DNA of 64,000 nt from Epilithonimonas caeni DSM 17710 (lineage in GTDB: Bacteria > Bacteroidota > Bacteroidia > Flavobacteriales > Weeksellaceae). The stretch covers positions 62,001 to 126,000 of the forward strand of contig NZ_KE384527.1 in assembly GCF_000426465.1 (NCBI RefSeq), written 5' to 3'. Below, in pieces: positions 24,638 through 32,652 of the stretch (position 1 is its first letter; every line of letters begins with the position of its first letter). Made by a program: the position numbers and the translations under genes. The notes beneath the pieces are model-generated. The model saw nothing but the letters and a program-made list of their open reading frames with translations. It searched no databases and was not told the DNA's origin.

Positions 24638-25540
24638 TTAATTTTTGGAGTCGATGAATTCGAATCCTTTGTTTTCCAAATCATATTTAAGGATTGCCAT
24701 TCTCGCAAAAACGCCGTTCTGCATTTGCTTGAAGATTCTCGACCTTTCACATTCAACTAATTCTGAATCGATTTCCACACCTCTGTTGATTGGCGCCGGA
24801 TGCATAATGATTGATGTCGGTTTCATTTTCGCTTCACGCTCTTTTGTCAAACCGAATTTCTTCAAATAATCTTCCGGTTTGAAATTGAAACTTCTCTCGT
24901 GACGCTCATGCTGGATCCTCAACAGAATCAAAACATCAACTTCTTTCACAAGATCATCGAACTGCATATAAGTTCCGTTGACCAGCATTCCTTCGTCAAA
25001 CCAGAATTCTGGTCCTGAGAAATATACTTTCGCACCCAATCTTCTGAATAAACCTGCATCCGAATTTGCAACGCGGCTATGTTTCACGTCTCCTACGATC
25101 CCGATTTTAAGCCCTTCGATCTTTCCGAATTCCTGAATGATGGTCAGTGCATCCAGAATCGCTTGCGAAGGATGACTTCCAACGCCGTCACCCGCATTTA
25201 TGATACTTAGTTTAGCATCTTTCAATGCATCGTAATACCGTTTTTCAGAATGTCTGATAACTGCAACTTCCACACCAATGGCTTCCAGCGTTTTGATAGT
25301 ATCCAAAAGCGTCTCTCCTTTTGCAATCGAACTTTTATCCGCTTCGAAATCAATAACTTTAAGTCCAAGTCTCTTTTCAGCAACTTCGAAGCTCGTTTTT
25401 GTTCTTGTACTATTCTCAAAAAACAGGTTCGCTGCGAAAACGTCACCTTTGACCTTACTTATCTTACCATCGGCAAAATGTTGTGCTTCTTGTAAAATTT
25501 TCTCAATACTATCAGTAGAAATGCGTGAAAGCTTAATCAT
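24638..25540 (-). CDS. pyrB: Aspartate carbamoyltransferase catalytic subunit
   Basis: The 300-residue product joins carbamoyl phosphate and aspartate, the first committed step of pyrimidine synthesis. The carbamoyl-phosphate signature is [13 protein letters not shown], the central H-P-S-Q-A-I-L-D is present, and the end has [10 protein letters not shown]. No pyrI regulatory subunit follows. A terminator hairpin stands directly upstream of the start codon and may attenuate expression. Confidence 0.97.
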   Translation of the reverse strand: MIKLSRISTDSIEKILQEAQHFADGKISKVKGDVFAANLFFENSTRTKTSFEVAEKRLGLKVIDFEADKSSIAKGETLLDTIKTLEAIGVEVAVIRHSEKRYYDALKDAKLSIINAGDGVGSHPSQAILDALTIIQEFGKIEGLKIGIVGDVKHSRVANSDAGLFRRLGAKVYFSGPEFWFDEGMLVNGTYMQFDDLVKEVDVLILLRIQHERHERSFNFKPEDYLKKFGLTKEREAKMKPTSIIMHPAPINRGVEIDSELVECERSRIFKQMQNGVFARMAILKYDLENKGFEFIDSKN

Positions 25541-25555
25541 AATTCAAATTTTTAA

Positions 25556-25586
25556 ATAAAAAAAACGAAGCCTAAAAGACTTCGTT
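25556..25586 (-). terminator. Terminator hairpin in the pyrB leader (possible attenuator)
   Basis: On the minus strand AACGAAG pairs with CTTCGTT (bases 25564-25570 and 25580-25586 of the plus strand), followed by a run of T. It lies 16 bases upstream of the pyrB ATG, inside any leader transcript, and there is no upstream co-directional gene it could serve. This is the expected place of an attenuator. Confidence 0.7.
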
Positions 25587-25793
25587 AAATATAAAAAATA
25601 TTGTTGTTGTCGGCAAACTTGCCAATTGTTTTTGTCGCTAAATTCTGTACCAGATTCATTGGGTGCAAAGATACCAATATTTTTGATATTATGAAATCCT
25701 ATTCAAAATATTTTATGTTAAATCAATGAACTTCTATTCTTGAATTGTTGCCTTCAATTTTTTTCTTTACTTTTGAAAGAATGATCACCCATT

Positions 25794-26255
25794 ATGAGTT
25801 TGGATAAAAAAGACAAATTAATTCTTTCGCTTCTACAAGAGGATTCTACATTATCTGTAAAAGAAATCTCCGAAAAAATCGGACTTACTTTCACACCCAC
25901 TTACGAACGCATCAAAAATCTTGAAAAACAAGGCGTTGTAGAGAAATACGTAGCTATTTTGAACCGTGAAAAACTCGGAATCAACATTGTTGTTTATTGT
26001 AATGTCCGCCTGAAAGAGCAATCTCAAAAAACTTTGAAAGAATTTGAAGATTACATTTCTAAATATGATGAGATTCAGGAAATTACAAGTCTTTCCGGCG
26101 AATATGATTATCAATTAAAAATTCTTGCCAACGACATTAATTCTTACAATGATTTTACTGTGAATATCATTTCAAATAGTCCTCACATTGGGCAATATCA
26201 CAGTTCTATTGTTCTTGCAGAAGTTAAAAAAACGACTAAGTTTAAGTTGGATTAA
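25794..26255 (+). CDS. Lrp/AsnC family transcriptional regulator
   Basis: The 153-residue product has the N-terminal winged helix (L-D-K-K-D-K-L-I-L-S-L-L-Q-E-D-S, V-K-E-I-S-E-K-I-G-L, Y-E-R-I-K-N-L-E-K-Q-G-V-V) and a C-terminal RAM/AsnC ligand domain (I-T-S-L-S-G-E-Y-D-Y-Q-L-K-I). It is divergent from pyrB and convergent with argH. An amino-acid-responsive role for the arginine and pyrimidine genes is plausible but is inference. Confidence 0.9.
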   Translation: MSLDKKDKLILSLLQEDSTLSVKEISEKIGLTFTPTYERIKNLEKQGVVEKYVAILNREKLGINIVVYCNVRLKEQSQKTLKEFEDYISKYDEIQEITSLSGEYDYQLKILANDINSYNDFTVNIISNSPHIGQYHSSIVLAEVKKTTKFKLD

Positions 26256-26404
26256 TGCTTTAAATGCAAAGTCGCAAGCTTTTACTTATAATATGCTCAA
26301 AGTCTCAAACGATAAATCTTCGATTTATCTCAATTTTAACGAAGTTAAACTTTGTGTCTTAAAAAGCGGTTCAATAGTCTAATTCTTCGTGCCTTTGTGA
26401 TAAA

Positions 26405-27709
26405 CTACCCCAACAATTTATCCCGAACTTTATTGAACTGATATTCGATTTCATCGAGGCAAAGGTTTCCTAAACTGCCCTGATGAGAATGATTTAATAC
26501 TTTGTAATCATACTCGAACAAACCATTTTCTATTTCTTGGCCAATTTGGATATATGCGTCTCGGAATGATTTCCCGTTCTTAACTTCTTCGTTGATTTTT
26601 TCTACGCTGAAGACATATTTATACTTTTCGTCGTCCAGAATATTATCTTTCACTTCGATATTCGGAAGTGTGTAAATCAAGATTTCGAGGCATTCTTTCA
26701 AAGAGTCAATCGCAGGGAAAAGAATTTCTTTTGTCAGTTGCAGATCTCTGTGATAGCCTGACGGCAGATTATTTGTCAGCAAAATCAATTCATTTGGCAA
26801 TGCCTGAATTCTGTTGCATCTTGCTCTTACCAACTCGAAAATATCCGGGTTTTTTTTGTGAGGCATGATACTGCTCCCAGTTGTAAATTCTTTCGGAAAG
26901 CTGATAAAATCAAAATTTTGACTCAGGTAAAAACAAACATCATAAGAAAATTTTGACAAAGTCCCAGCTAGAACAGACAACGAATTAGCTAATAACTTTT
27001 CCGACTTTCCTCGAGTCATTTGTGCATAAACCACATTGTAATTCAATGTTCTGAAATCTAATTTATAGGTTGTGCTTTCTCTGTCAATCGGGAAAGATGA
27101 GCCATAGCCAGCGGCCGAACCGAGTGGATTTTTATTAATGATATTCTTCGTTGCAAAAAGCAATTCCAAATCATCCACCAAAGATTCCGCATACGCTCCA
27201 AACCACAAACCGAAAGATGACGGCATGGCAACCTGCAAATGTGTGTAGCCAGGCAACAAAACATTCTTGTACTGATTGGCTTTGTCTTTCAAGATTTGAA
27301 AAAAAGAATCTGTCAGTTCTGTAATCTCTCTGATTTCATCTAATAAATATAGTTTAATATCTGTCAGAACCTGGTCGTTTCTTGACCTTGCGGTGTGGAT
27401 TTTCTTTCCTGTTTCGCCAAGTTTTTCGATGAGAATCGATTCGATTTGTGAATGGATGTCTTCTGCCGATTTATCAATTTCGAAGCTTCCTTTTTCGATG
27501 TCGATAAGAACTTCTTCCAAAACTGCAACAATCGCCTGCTCTTCATCTAAACGAATCAAACCAACTTCTGCCAGCATTTTGGCGTGGGCAATAGAACCCA
27601 ACACATCGTATTTTGCTAATCTGTCGTCAAAATCCAGGTCTTTGCCGACTGTGAATTTGTTGACCAAATCATTGGTTTTTGTGTTGTCTTTTTGCCAGAT
27701 TTTTTTCAT
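26405..27709 (-). CDS. argH: Argininosuccinate lyase
   Basis: The start at 27709 (M-K-K-I-W-Q-K-D) gives 434 residues. The fumarase-superfamily signature G-S-S-I-M-P-H-K-K-N-P is present, as are H-S-Q-I-E near residue 90 and T-A-R-S-R-N-D-Q-V. It splits argininosuccinate into arginine and fumarate, the last step of the pathway. It is the most distal gene of the arg cluster, separated from argE by 366 bases of repeat-rich DNA. Confidence 0.96.
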   Translation of the reverse strand: MKKIWQKDNTKTNDLVNKFTVGKDLDFDDRLAKYDVLGSIAHAKMLAEVGLIRLDEEQAIVAVLEEVLIDIEKGSFEIDKSAEDIHSQIESILIEKLGETGKKIHTARSRNDQVLTDIKLYLLDEIREITELTDSFFQILKDKANQYKNVLLPGYTHLQVAMPSSFGLWFGAYAESLVDDLELLFATKNIINKNPLGSAAGYGSSFPIDRESTTYKLDFRTLNYNVVYAQMTRGKSEKLLANSLSVLAGTLSKFSYDVCFYLSQNFDFISFPKEFTTGSSIMPHKKNPDIFELVRARCNRIQALPNELILLTNNLPSGYHRDLQLTKEILFPAIDSLKECLEILIYTLPNIEVKDNILDDEKYKYVFSVEKINEEVKNGKSFRDAYIQIGQEIENGLFEYDYKVLNHSHQGSLGNLCLDEIEYQFNKVRDKLLG

Positions 27710-27725
27710 TTTCTTAATTTTTTTG

Positions 27726-27803
27726 AACACTAAGTCCACAAAGTTTATTTTAAAATTCAAACTGCTTTTAAGTTTCACAAAGGCGCCGATGCTTAGCGAA
27801 GAC
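27726..27803. repeat. CACAAAG/GGCGC dispersed element upstream of argH
   Basis: This copy carries GAACACTAAGTCCACAAAG and, about 45 bases later, CACAAAGGCGCC followed by GCTTAGCGAAG. Similar blocks lie at 29938-30010 (before argB), 32327-32401 (before argD) and, as a shorter version, 30997-31007 (before argF'). The copy ends 16 bases upstream of the argH start. Confidence 0.7.
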
Positions 27804-27823
27804 TTAAACTTTAAAGCTTTTTT

Positions 27824-28062
27824 GTCATTCCGGTAGGAATCTCAATAATCTGGTTTCCTACGGAATGACAAACTTATTGCTTATAACCTTCTTTTGTTTT
27901 TATGCTGAATCTGCAGCCCGACTTTAGCGGAACCCTTCGACAAGCTCAGGATAAACTACAGACGGGAAAGCTGCCCAAATTATTTTTATTTTCTTGACTT
28001 TATAACTATAAATTTGGCTAAAGCCAATTCCTACCTTTCTTTCTAAGACGGGCTAAAGCCCG
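27824..28062. repeat. Palindrome cluster between argH and argE
   Basis: In this stretch GTCATTCCGGTAGGAA (27824-27839) pairs with TTCCTACGGAATGAC (27855-27869) apart from one bulged base. The 24-bp dispersed repeat, copy 2, is at 27933-27956. TTGGCTAAAGCCAA (28014-28027) and CGGGCTAAAGCCCG (28049-28062) are near-identical palindromes. There is no reading frame of interest in the 366-base gap. Confidence 0.75.
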
Positions 28063-28075
28063 CCGCTATTGATAT

Positions 28076-29158
28076 CTATAATATCTTTTCTAAAATCCTG
28101 ATGTAAATATCGATGCCTTCGCGGATTTCGTCGATATAAACAAACTCATCCGCAGTGTGAGAACGTAAACTGTCACCAACACCCAACTTGACCGACGTGC
28201 ATGGGATAATCGCCTGGTCGGAAGATGTCGGCGAACCGTAAGTTGTCCTTCCCAATGCCAATCCAGCCTGAACAAACGGATGATTGACCTCTATTTTTGA
28301 GGAATTGAGACGAAATGACCTCGGCGTGAGTTTCGATTTCATCTGAGACTGGATGATTTCGAAAACTTCCCGGTTCGTATATTCGTCTGTGACACGCACA
28401 TCCAGAGTGAAATTACATTTTTCCGGAACTACGTTATGCTGAGTTCCCGCATTGATAACCGACAAAGTCACTTTCACTTCACCCAGATAATCCGAAACTT
28501 TTGGAAATTTGAAGTTCAAAATATTCTGCAAATCCTGCATACATTTCACAATCGCATTGTCATTGTTAGGATGTGCTGCGTGAGAAGGTATTCCGGTCAT
28601 TTCCCCGTCAATCACCAATAAACCTTTTTCAGCGATAGCAAGATTCATTTTGGTTGGTTCGCCTACGATTGCTAATTCTACATTCGGAAGTTGAGGAAAT
28701 AAAGCTTCAATTCCGTCCAAACCAGAGATTTCTTCTTCAGCCGTTAAAGCAATTACCAGATTATGAGTCAAATCTTCAGCCTCATAAAAATAAAGAAATG
28801 TCTGTGCCATTGCCACCAAAGACGCACCTGCATCGTTGCTTCCCAAACCAAATAATTTCCCATCTTTCTCCACCGGAATAAACGGGTCCAAAGTGTAAGC
28901 TTTGTTCGGTTTTACCGTGTCGTGATGTGTATTGAGAAGAATCGAAGGTTTTCCTGCATCAAAATGTTTGTTGGTTGCCCAAATGTTATTTTTGAATCGG
29001 TTCACAGTCAATTGATGCTCATTGAAAAATCCTTCTATGATGAGCGAAACGTTATATTCGTCTCGGCTCATAGAGGGCGTTGCAATGAGTTTTTTCAGCA
29101 ATTTGACTGCATTTTCCGTTAATTCTTCTCTGCTAAAGACAGATTTCAGTTCCTTCAT
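28076..29158 (-). CDS. argE: M20 family acylornithine deacylase
   Basis: The 360-residue product is an M20 zinc peptidase: L-N-T-H-H-D-T-V-K-P for metal 1, G-S-N-D-A-G-A-S for the bridging Asp, T-A-E-E-E-I-S-G for the catalytic Glu and metal, and a His near the end (L-R-S-H-T-A-D-E). In this cluster it would release the acyl group after the carbamoyltransferase step, giving citrulline. Given the argF' active site the acyl group may be succinyl. It overlaps the end of argB by 26 bases. Confidence 0.9.
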   Translation of the reverse strand: MKELKSVFSREELTENAVKLLKKLIATPSMSRDEYNVSLIIEGFFNEHQLTVNRFKNNIWATNKHFDAGKPSILLNTHHDTVKPNKAYTLDPFIPVEKDGKLFGLGSNDAGASLVAMAQTFLYFYEAEDLTHNLVIALTAEEEISGLDGIEALFPQLPNVELAIVGEPTKMNLAIAEKGLLVIDGEMTGIPSHAAHPNNDNAIVKCMQDLQNILNFKFPKVSDYLGEVKVTLSVINAGTQHNVVPEKCNFTLDVRVTDEYTNREVFEIIQSQMKSKLTPRSFRLNSSKIEVNHPFVQAGLALGRTTYGSPTSSDQAIIPCTSVKLGVGDSLRSHTADEFVYIDEIREGIDIYIRILEKIL

Positions 29159-29924
29159 TTCGTAGTTTTATTTGGTCTGATAATTTTTCTTCTTTGATTA
29201 AAGCCACTTTCTGAACGCCATTTTCTTTGGCCTTGAAAGCATTCTCTAATTTTGGTAAAATCCCTTTGTGTAGCTTTCCTTGGGATTTTAATTCAGAAAA
29301 TTCTTGTTTGTTGATCGTTTTCAAATTCGAATTTTCGTCTTCGATATTTTCCAAAACCCCATTTTTATCGAAACAGAACAACAATTCTGTATCGAAATAT
29401 TTTGATAAAGCCTGAGCGATAGTTCCGGCAATCGTGTCTGCATTGGTGTTGAACAGATTTCCTTTTTTATCGTGAGTGATTGCAGAAAACACCGGAACCA
29501 GACCCAGATTTATTATATTAATAATCAATTCGTGATTGATACTTTTTTCATCGATATCGCCAACAAATCCAAAATCGATTTCTGGATGCTGTCTTTTTTC
29601 GGCTTTGATAACGTTGCCGTCCGCTCCGGAAAATCCAATCGCATTGCAATCGAAACTTTGAAGTTTTGCCACCAAATTCTTATTAATTCGTCCGGCATAA
29701 ACCATCGTTACGATTTTCAAAGTTTTCTTATTCGTGATTCTTCGTCCGTCAATCATTGTCTGCGTGATTTTCAGTTTTTCAGCAAGTGTTTCTGCTAATT
29801 TTCCTCCACCGTGAATCAGGATTTTCGCTCCTTCGATTTCAGAAAACTGCTCAAGAAAAGCTTTCAATGCTTTTTTGTCATCGATAAGAGTTCCGCCGAT
29901 TTTTATGATGTGTAGTTTTTGCAT
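29133..29924 (-). CDS. argB: N-acylglutamate kinase
   Basis: The 263-residue product belongs to the amino acid kinase fold: I-K-I-G-G-T-L-I-D-D at the N-terminus, I-L-I-H-G-G-G-K, N-A-I-G-F-S-G-A-D-G, and N-T-N-A-D-T-I-A-G near residue 175. It phosphorylates N-acetyl- or N-succinylglutamate. Its stop lies inside the start of argE, which implies translational coupling. Confidence 0.95.
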   Translation of the reverse strand: MQKLHIIKIGGTLIDDKKALKAFLEQFSEIEGAKILIHGGGKLAETLAEKLKITQTMIDGRRITNKKTLKIVTMVYAGRINKNLVAKLQSFDCNAIGFSGADGNVIKAEKRQHPEIDFGFVGDIDEKSINHELIINIINLGLVPVFSAITHDKKGNLFNTNADTIAGTIAQALSKYFDTELLFCFDKNGVLENIEDENSNLKTINKQEFSELKSQGKLHKGILPKLENAFKAKENGVQKVALIKEEKLSDQIKLRNEGTEICL

Positions 29925-29937
29925 TGATGATTTTTTA

Positions 29938-30010
29938 AACGCAAAGTCCGCAAAGGTTTTTATTAATTATTGAAAATATTTTAAGGTTCGCAAAGGCGCT
30001 TACGCTCAGC
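29938..30010. repeat. CACAAAG/GGCGC dispersed element upstream of argB
   Basis: The block starts AACGCAAAGTCCGCAAAGG and has GGTTCGCAAAGGCGCTTACG about 45 bases later. It is the same layout as the copies before argH and argD. It ends 14 bases upstream of the argB start codon. Confidence 0.7.
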
Positions 30011-30028
30011 AAATATTTATTCTAATTT

Positions 30029-30982
30029 TTATTTTAATTCATCTAAAATTTCACTAAAAACTACCTGAGCAGAAAAGATTCTGTTTTTTGCCTGCTGATA
30101 GATGATTGAGTTTTCGCCATCCATTACTTCATCACTCAGCTCAAGATTTCTACGAACTGGCAGACAATGCATAACCTTTGCTTGGTTGGTCAATTCTAAT
30201 TTTTCATTCGTCAGCATCCAATCCCCTTCAACTTTTGGCATATTCGCATAATCATCAAATGAAGACCAGTTTTTCACATACACGAAATCCGCATCTTTCA
30301 ACGCTTCATCCTGATTATGAATCACAGGCGTGTCTTTTGTGAAGCCTTTATCCAAATCATAACCTTCCGGATTGGTAATCACAAAGTCAACATCCATCTG
30401 CTGCATCCATTCTGTGAACGAATTTCCGACCGCCTGCGCAATCGGTTTGATGTGAGGCGCCCAGGTCAAAACGACTTTTGGTTTTCTATTTTCTGTCCAA
30501 TTTTCGGTGATTGTGATGCAATCTGCCAAACTTTGTAGCGGATGTCGAGTTGCCGATTCCAAAGAAACAACCGGAACTTTGGCGTGTTTCAGGAACTGGC
30601 TCAGAATACTCTCTTTCACATCATCTTCTTTGTTTTTCATTCCTGCAAAACATCTCACAGCAATGATGTCGCAATACTGATTCAGAACTTCTATCGCATC
30701 TTTGATGTGTTCGACTGTGTCGCCGTTCATTACGGTTACGTCAGCAAATTCGAGATTCCAAGCTTCCTGAGCAGCGTTGAGAACCAGGACATTCAGTCCC
30801 AAATTCTGAGCGGCGATTTGTGAACTTAATCTTGTTCTAAGGCTGGAATTAAGAAAAACCAAACCAATTGTCTTTCCCTTTCCTTTGGTCGGATTTCCTA
30901 ATGGATTTTCTTTTATTTTTAAAGCTTTTGCAATGGTATTTTGCAATTGAGCTATATCGTAAACGGAAGTGAAATTTTTCAT
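30029..30982 (-). CDS. argF': N-acylornithine carbamoyltransferase (probably succinyl type)
   Basis: The 317-residue product is a transcarbamylase of the acylornithine group: F-L-N-S-S-L-R-T-R-L-S-S for carbamoyl phosphate, E-S-A-T-R-H-P-L-Q-S-L-A-D in the middle and H-C-L-P-V-R-R-N near the end. It is not ornithine carbamoyltransferase: the S-T-R-T motif is replaced and the H-C-L-P-V-R-R ending is specific. In the loop M-N-G-D-T-V-E-H the residue at 90 is Val. By recalled structural work this position is Glu (92) in the Xanthomonas acetylornithine enzyme and Pro (90) in the Bacteroides fragilis succinylornithine enzyme. Replacing that Glu by Pro, Ser or Val was reported to give succinyl specificity. 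I infer N-succinylornithine as substrate. Confidence 0.93.
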   Translation of the reverse strand: MKNFTSVYDIAQLQNTIAKALKIKENPLGNPTKGKGKTIGLVFLNSSLRTRLSSQIAAQNLGLNVLVLNAAQEAWNLEFADVTVMNGDTVEHIKDAIEVLNQYCDIIAVRCFAGMKNKEDDVKESILSQFLKHAKVPVVSLESATRHPLQSLADCITITENWTENRKPKVVLTWAPHIKPIAQAVGNSFTEWMQQMDVDFVITNPEGYDLDKGFTKDTPVIHNQDEALKDADFVYVKNWSSFDDYANMPKVEGDWMLTNEKLELTNQAKVMHCLPVRRNLELSDEVMDGENSIIYQQAKNRIFSAQVVFSEILDELK

Positions 30983-30996
30983 CTTATTTTTTTTAT

Positions 30997-31107
30997 CGCA
31001 AAGGCGCTAAATTATTTTATGTAATTCGACTTTTATAAGTCGCAAATTTTAATGCACGATTTTTGCGACTTTTCAACATTATAATTATTGATTCTTGCGC
31101 CTTTGCG
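30997..31107. repeat. Foldback element between argF' and argD
   Basis: CGCAAAGGCGC (30997-31007) is an exact inverted repeat of GCGCCTTTGCG (31097-31107). Inside, AAGTCGCAAA (31037-31046) pairs with TTTGCGACTT (31062-31071), and CGACTT..AAGTCG forms a further small hairpin. The 111-bp unit fills the gap: its right end touches the argD stop codon and its left end is 15 bases from the argF' start. Confidence 0.75.
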
Positions 31108-32277
31108 TTATTTAAATTCTATAATTTCTTTTTTCGCATCAATAGATTTCAAGATTTTTTCTAAAGCATTGATGAACAAATCGGATTCTTTTTCCGAAAT
31201 GTTAAGCGCCGGCAAAATCCGCAGAACATTCTTGTCATTGGCATTGCCCGTGAAAATAAAATGCTCAAACAGCAATGCTTTCCTGACATCTGCACAAGCT
31301 TGGTCGAGCTCAATTCCAATCATCAGACCTCGCCTTTTGATGTTTTTGATGTGAGGAAAATATTTGATTTTTTCTTCAATATAAGCACCTGTTTTTTCTG
31401 AATTTTCGATTAATTTTTCATTTTCAATGACTTCCAGAACAGCTAATCCTGCAATGCAGGCGAGATGATTGCCGCCAAACGTGGTTCCCAATAATCCGTA
31501 ACTCGCTTCGAATTTTGGACTAATCAAAACGCCACCCATCGGAAAACCATTCCCCATTCCTTTAGCAACCGTAATCAAATCCGGTTTGATTTTGAATTCC
31601 TGATGCGCAAAGAATTTCCCGGAACGTCCGTAACCTGACTGAACCTCGTCCAAAATTAAAATCGAATTGTTTTCCTTGCACAATTTTTCAATCTTTAAAA
31701 TGAAATCTTTCGTCAATAAATTGATTCCACCAACACCTTGAATTCCTTCTACAATCACAGCAGAAATTTCGTTTTGATTTTCTGCAAAAATCTTCTCCAA
31801 TTCTTCTGAATTATTGAATTCACATTTGATGAAATTCTCAGATTCATTAACTGGCGCAACAATTTTTGGATTGTCTGTTACGGCAACTGCGGCGGAAGTT
31901 CGTCCGTGAAAAGCTTCTGAGAAATAAGCCACTTTCTTTTTCCCGTTATGAAATGAAGCCAGCTTCAAAGCGTTTTCATTAGCTTCCGCTCCGGAATTGC
32001 ATAAGAACAACGAGTAATCTTCGTAACCTGACAATTTTCCCAATTTCTCAGCCAGTTCTTCCTGAATCTTGTTCTCCACAGAATTGGAATAAAAGCTGAT
32101 TTTCTCCAATTGATCTTTCAACCTTTCAACATAATGCGGATGATTATGACCAATGGAAATCACAGCGTGACCACCATAAAAATCAAGGTATTGCTGACCG
32201 TTTTCGTCCCAGAGAAAAGAACCCTGTGCTTTTACAGGATTGATGTTGAAGAGTGCATATACGTTGAATAAATTCAT
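31108..32277 (-). CDS. argD: Acylornithine aminotransferase
   Basis: The 389-residue class III aminotransferase has C-N-S-G-A-E-A-N-E-N-A for cofactor phosphate, L-D-E-V-Q-S-G-Y-G-R-S-G, and the PLP lysine in V-A-K-G-M-G-N-G. It converts acylglutamate semialdehyde to acylornithine with glutamate as donor. It is co-directional with the rest of the arg set. Confidence 0.95.
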   Translation of the reverse strand: MNLFNVYALFNINPVKAQGSFLWDENGQQYLDFYGGHAVISIGHNHPHYVERLKDQLEKISFYSNSVENKIQEELAEKLGKLSGYEDYSLFLCNSGAEANENALKLASFHNGKKKVAYFSEAFHGRTSAAVAVTDNPKIVAPVNESENFIKCEFNNSEELEKIFAENQNEISAVIVEGIQGVGGINLLTKDFILKIEKLCKENNSILILDEVQSGYGRSGKFFAHQEFKIKPDLITVAKGMGNGFPMGGVLISPKFEASYGLLGTTFGGNHLACIAGLAVLEVIENEKLIENSEKTGAYIEEKIKYFPHIKNIKRRGLMIGIELDQACADVRKALLFEHFIFTGNANDKNVLRILPALNISEKESDLFINALEKILKSIDAKKEIIEFK

Positions 32278-32326
32278 AATTTTTATAATTGATAATCGAT
32301 AAATGATTATTGATTAATTTTTATTT

Positions 32327-32401
32327 TGAACACAAAGGTCACAAAGTTTTTTATTCTACTAAATGTTTTTAAGTTCGCAAAACCGCTTCGCTTAGAGAAG
32401 C
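32327..32401. repeat. CACAAAG/GGCGC dispersed element upstream of argD
   Basis: The block has GAACACAAAGGTCACAAAG and then AAGTTCGCAAAACCGCTTCG with CTTAGAGAAG, the same order and spacing as the copies before argH and argB. It lies about 50 bases from the argD start. Confidence 0.65.
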
Positions 32402-32517
32402 CTAAATTTAATTTTTATTAATAATTTTGTCCTAAACTCTTATTTTTAACACGAGCTCACAATATTTTTTCTATTCTAATCATTATTGTCGATGAAAATA
32501 AATACAATTAACCGGTC

Positions 32518-32645
32518 GCTCCTCTGGAGCTTTAATTTTTTAAAACAATCTTAGCTATTAACAGGGTTGCTCCTACCGGAGCTTTATTTGGTCTCAGAGA
32601 GACCTTCTGTTACTAAACATTGTCAGTCTGAGGCTCTCGAAGACT
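32518..32645. repeat. Four palindromes in the argD-argC gap
   Basis: The gap of 375 bases has no gene. It holds GCTCCTCTGGAGC (32519-32531), a sister GCTCCTACCGGAGC near 32569-32582, GGTCTCAGAGAGACC (32590-32604, a 6-bp stem with an AGA loop) and AGTCT...AGACT enclosing GAGGCTCTC (32625-32645). The last is one of three copies of this motif in the window (also 43518 and 45534). Confidence 0.7.
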
Positions 32646-32652
32646 ATTAATT

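Noticed and set aside
27726-32401. CRISPR array made of the repeats in the arg cluster
   Set aside because: Copies are kilobases apart, not evenly spaced, differ in sequence and have no cas genes.
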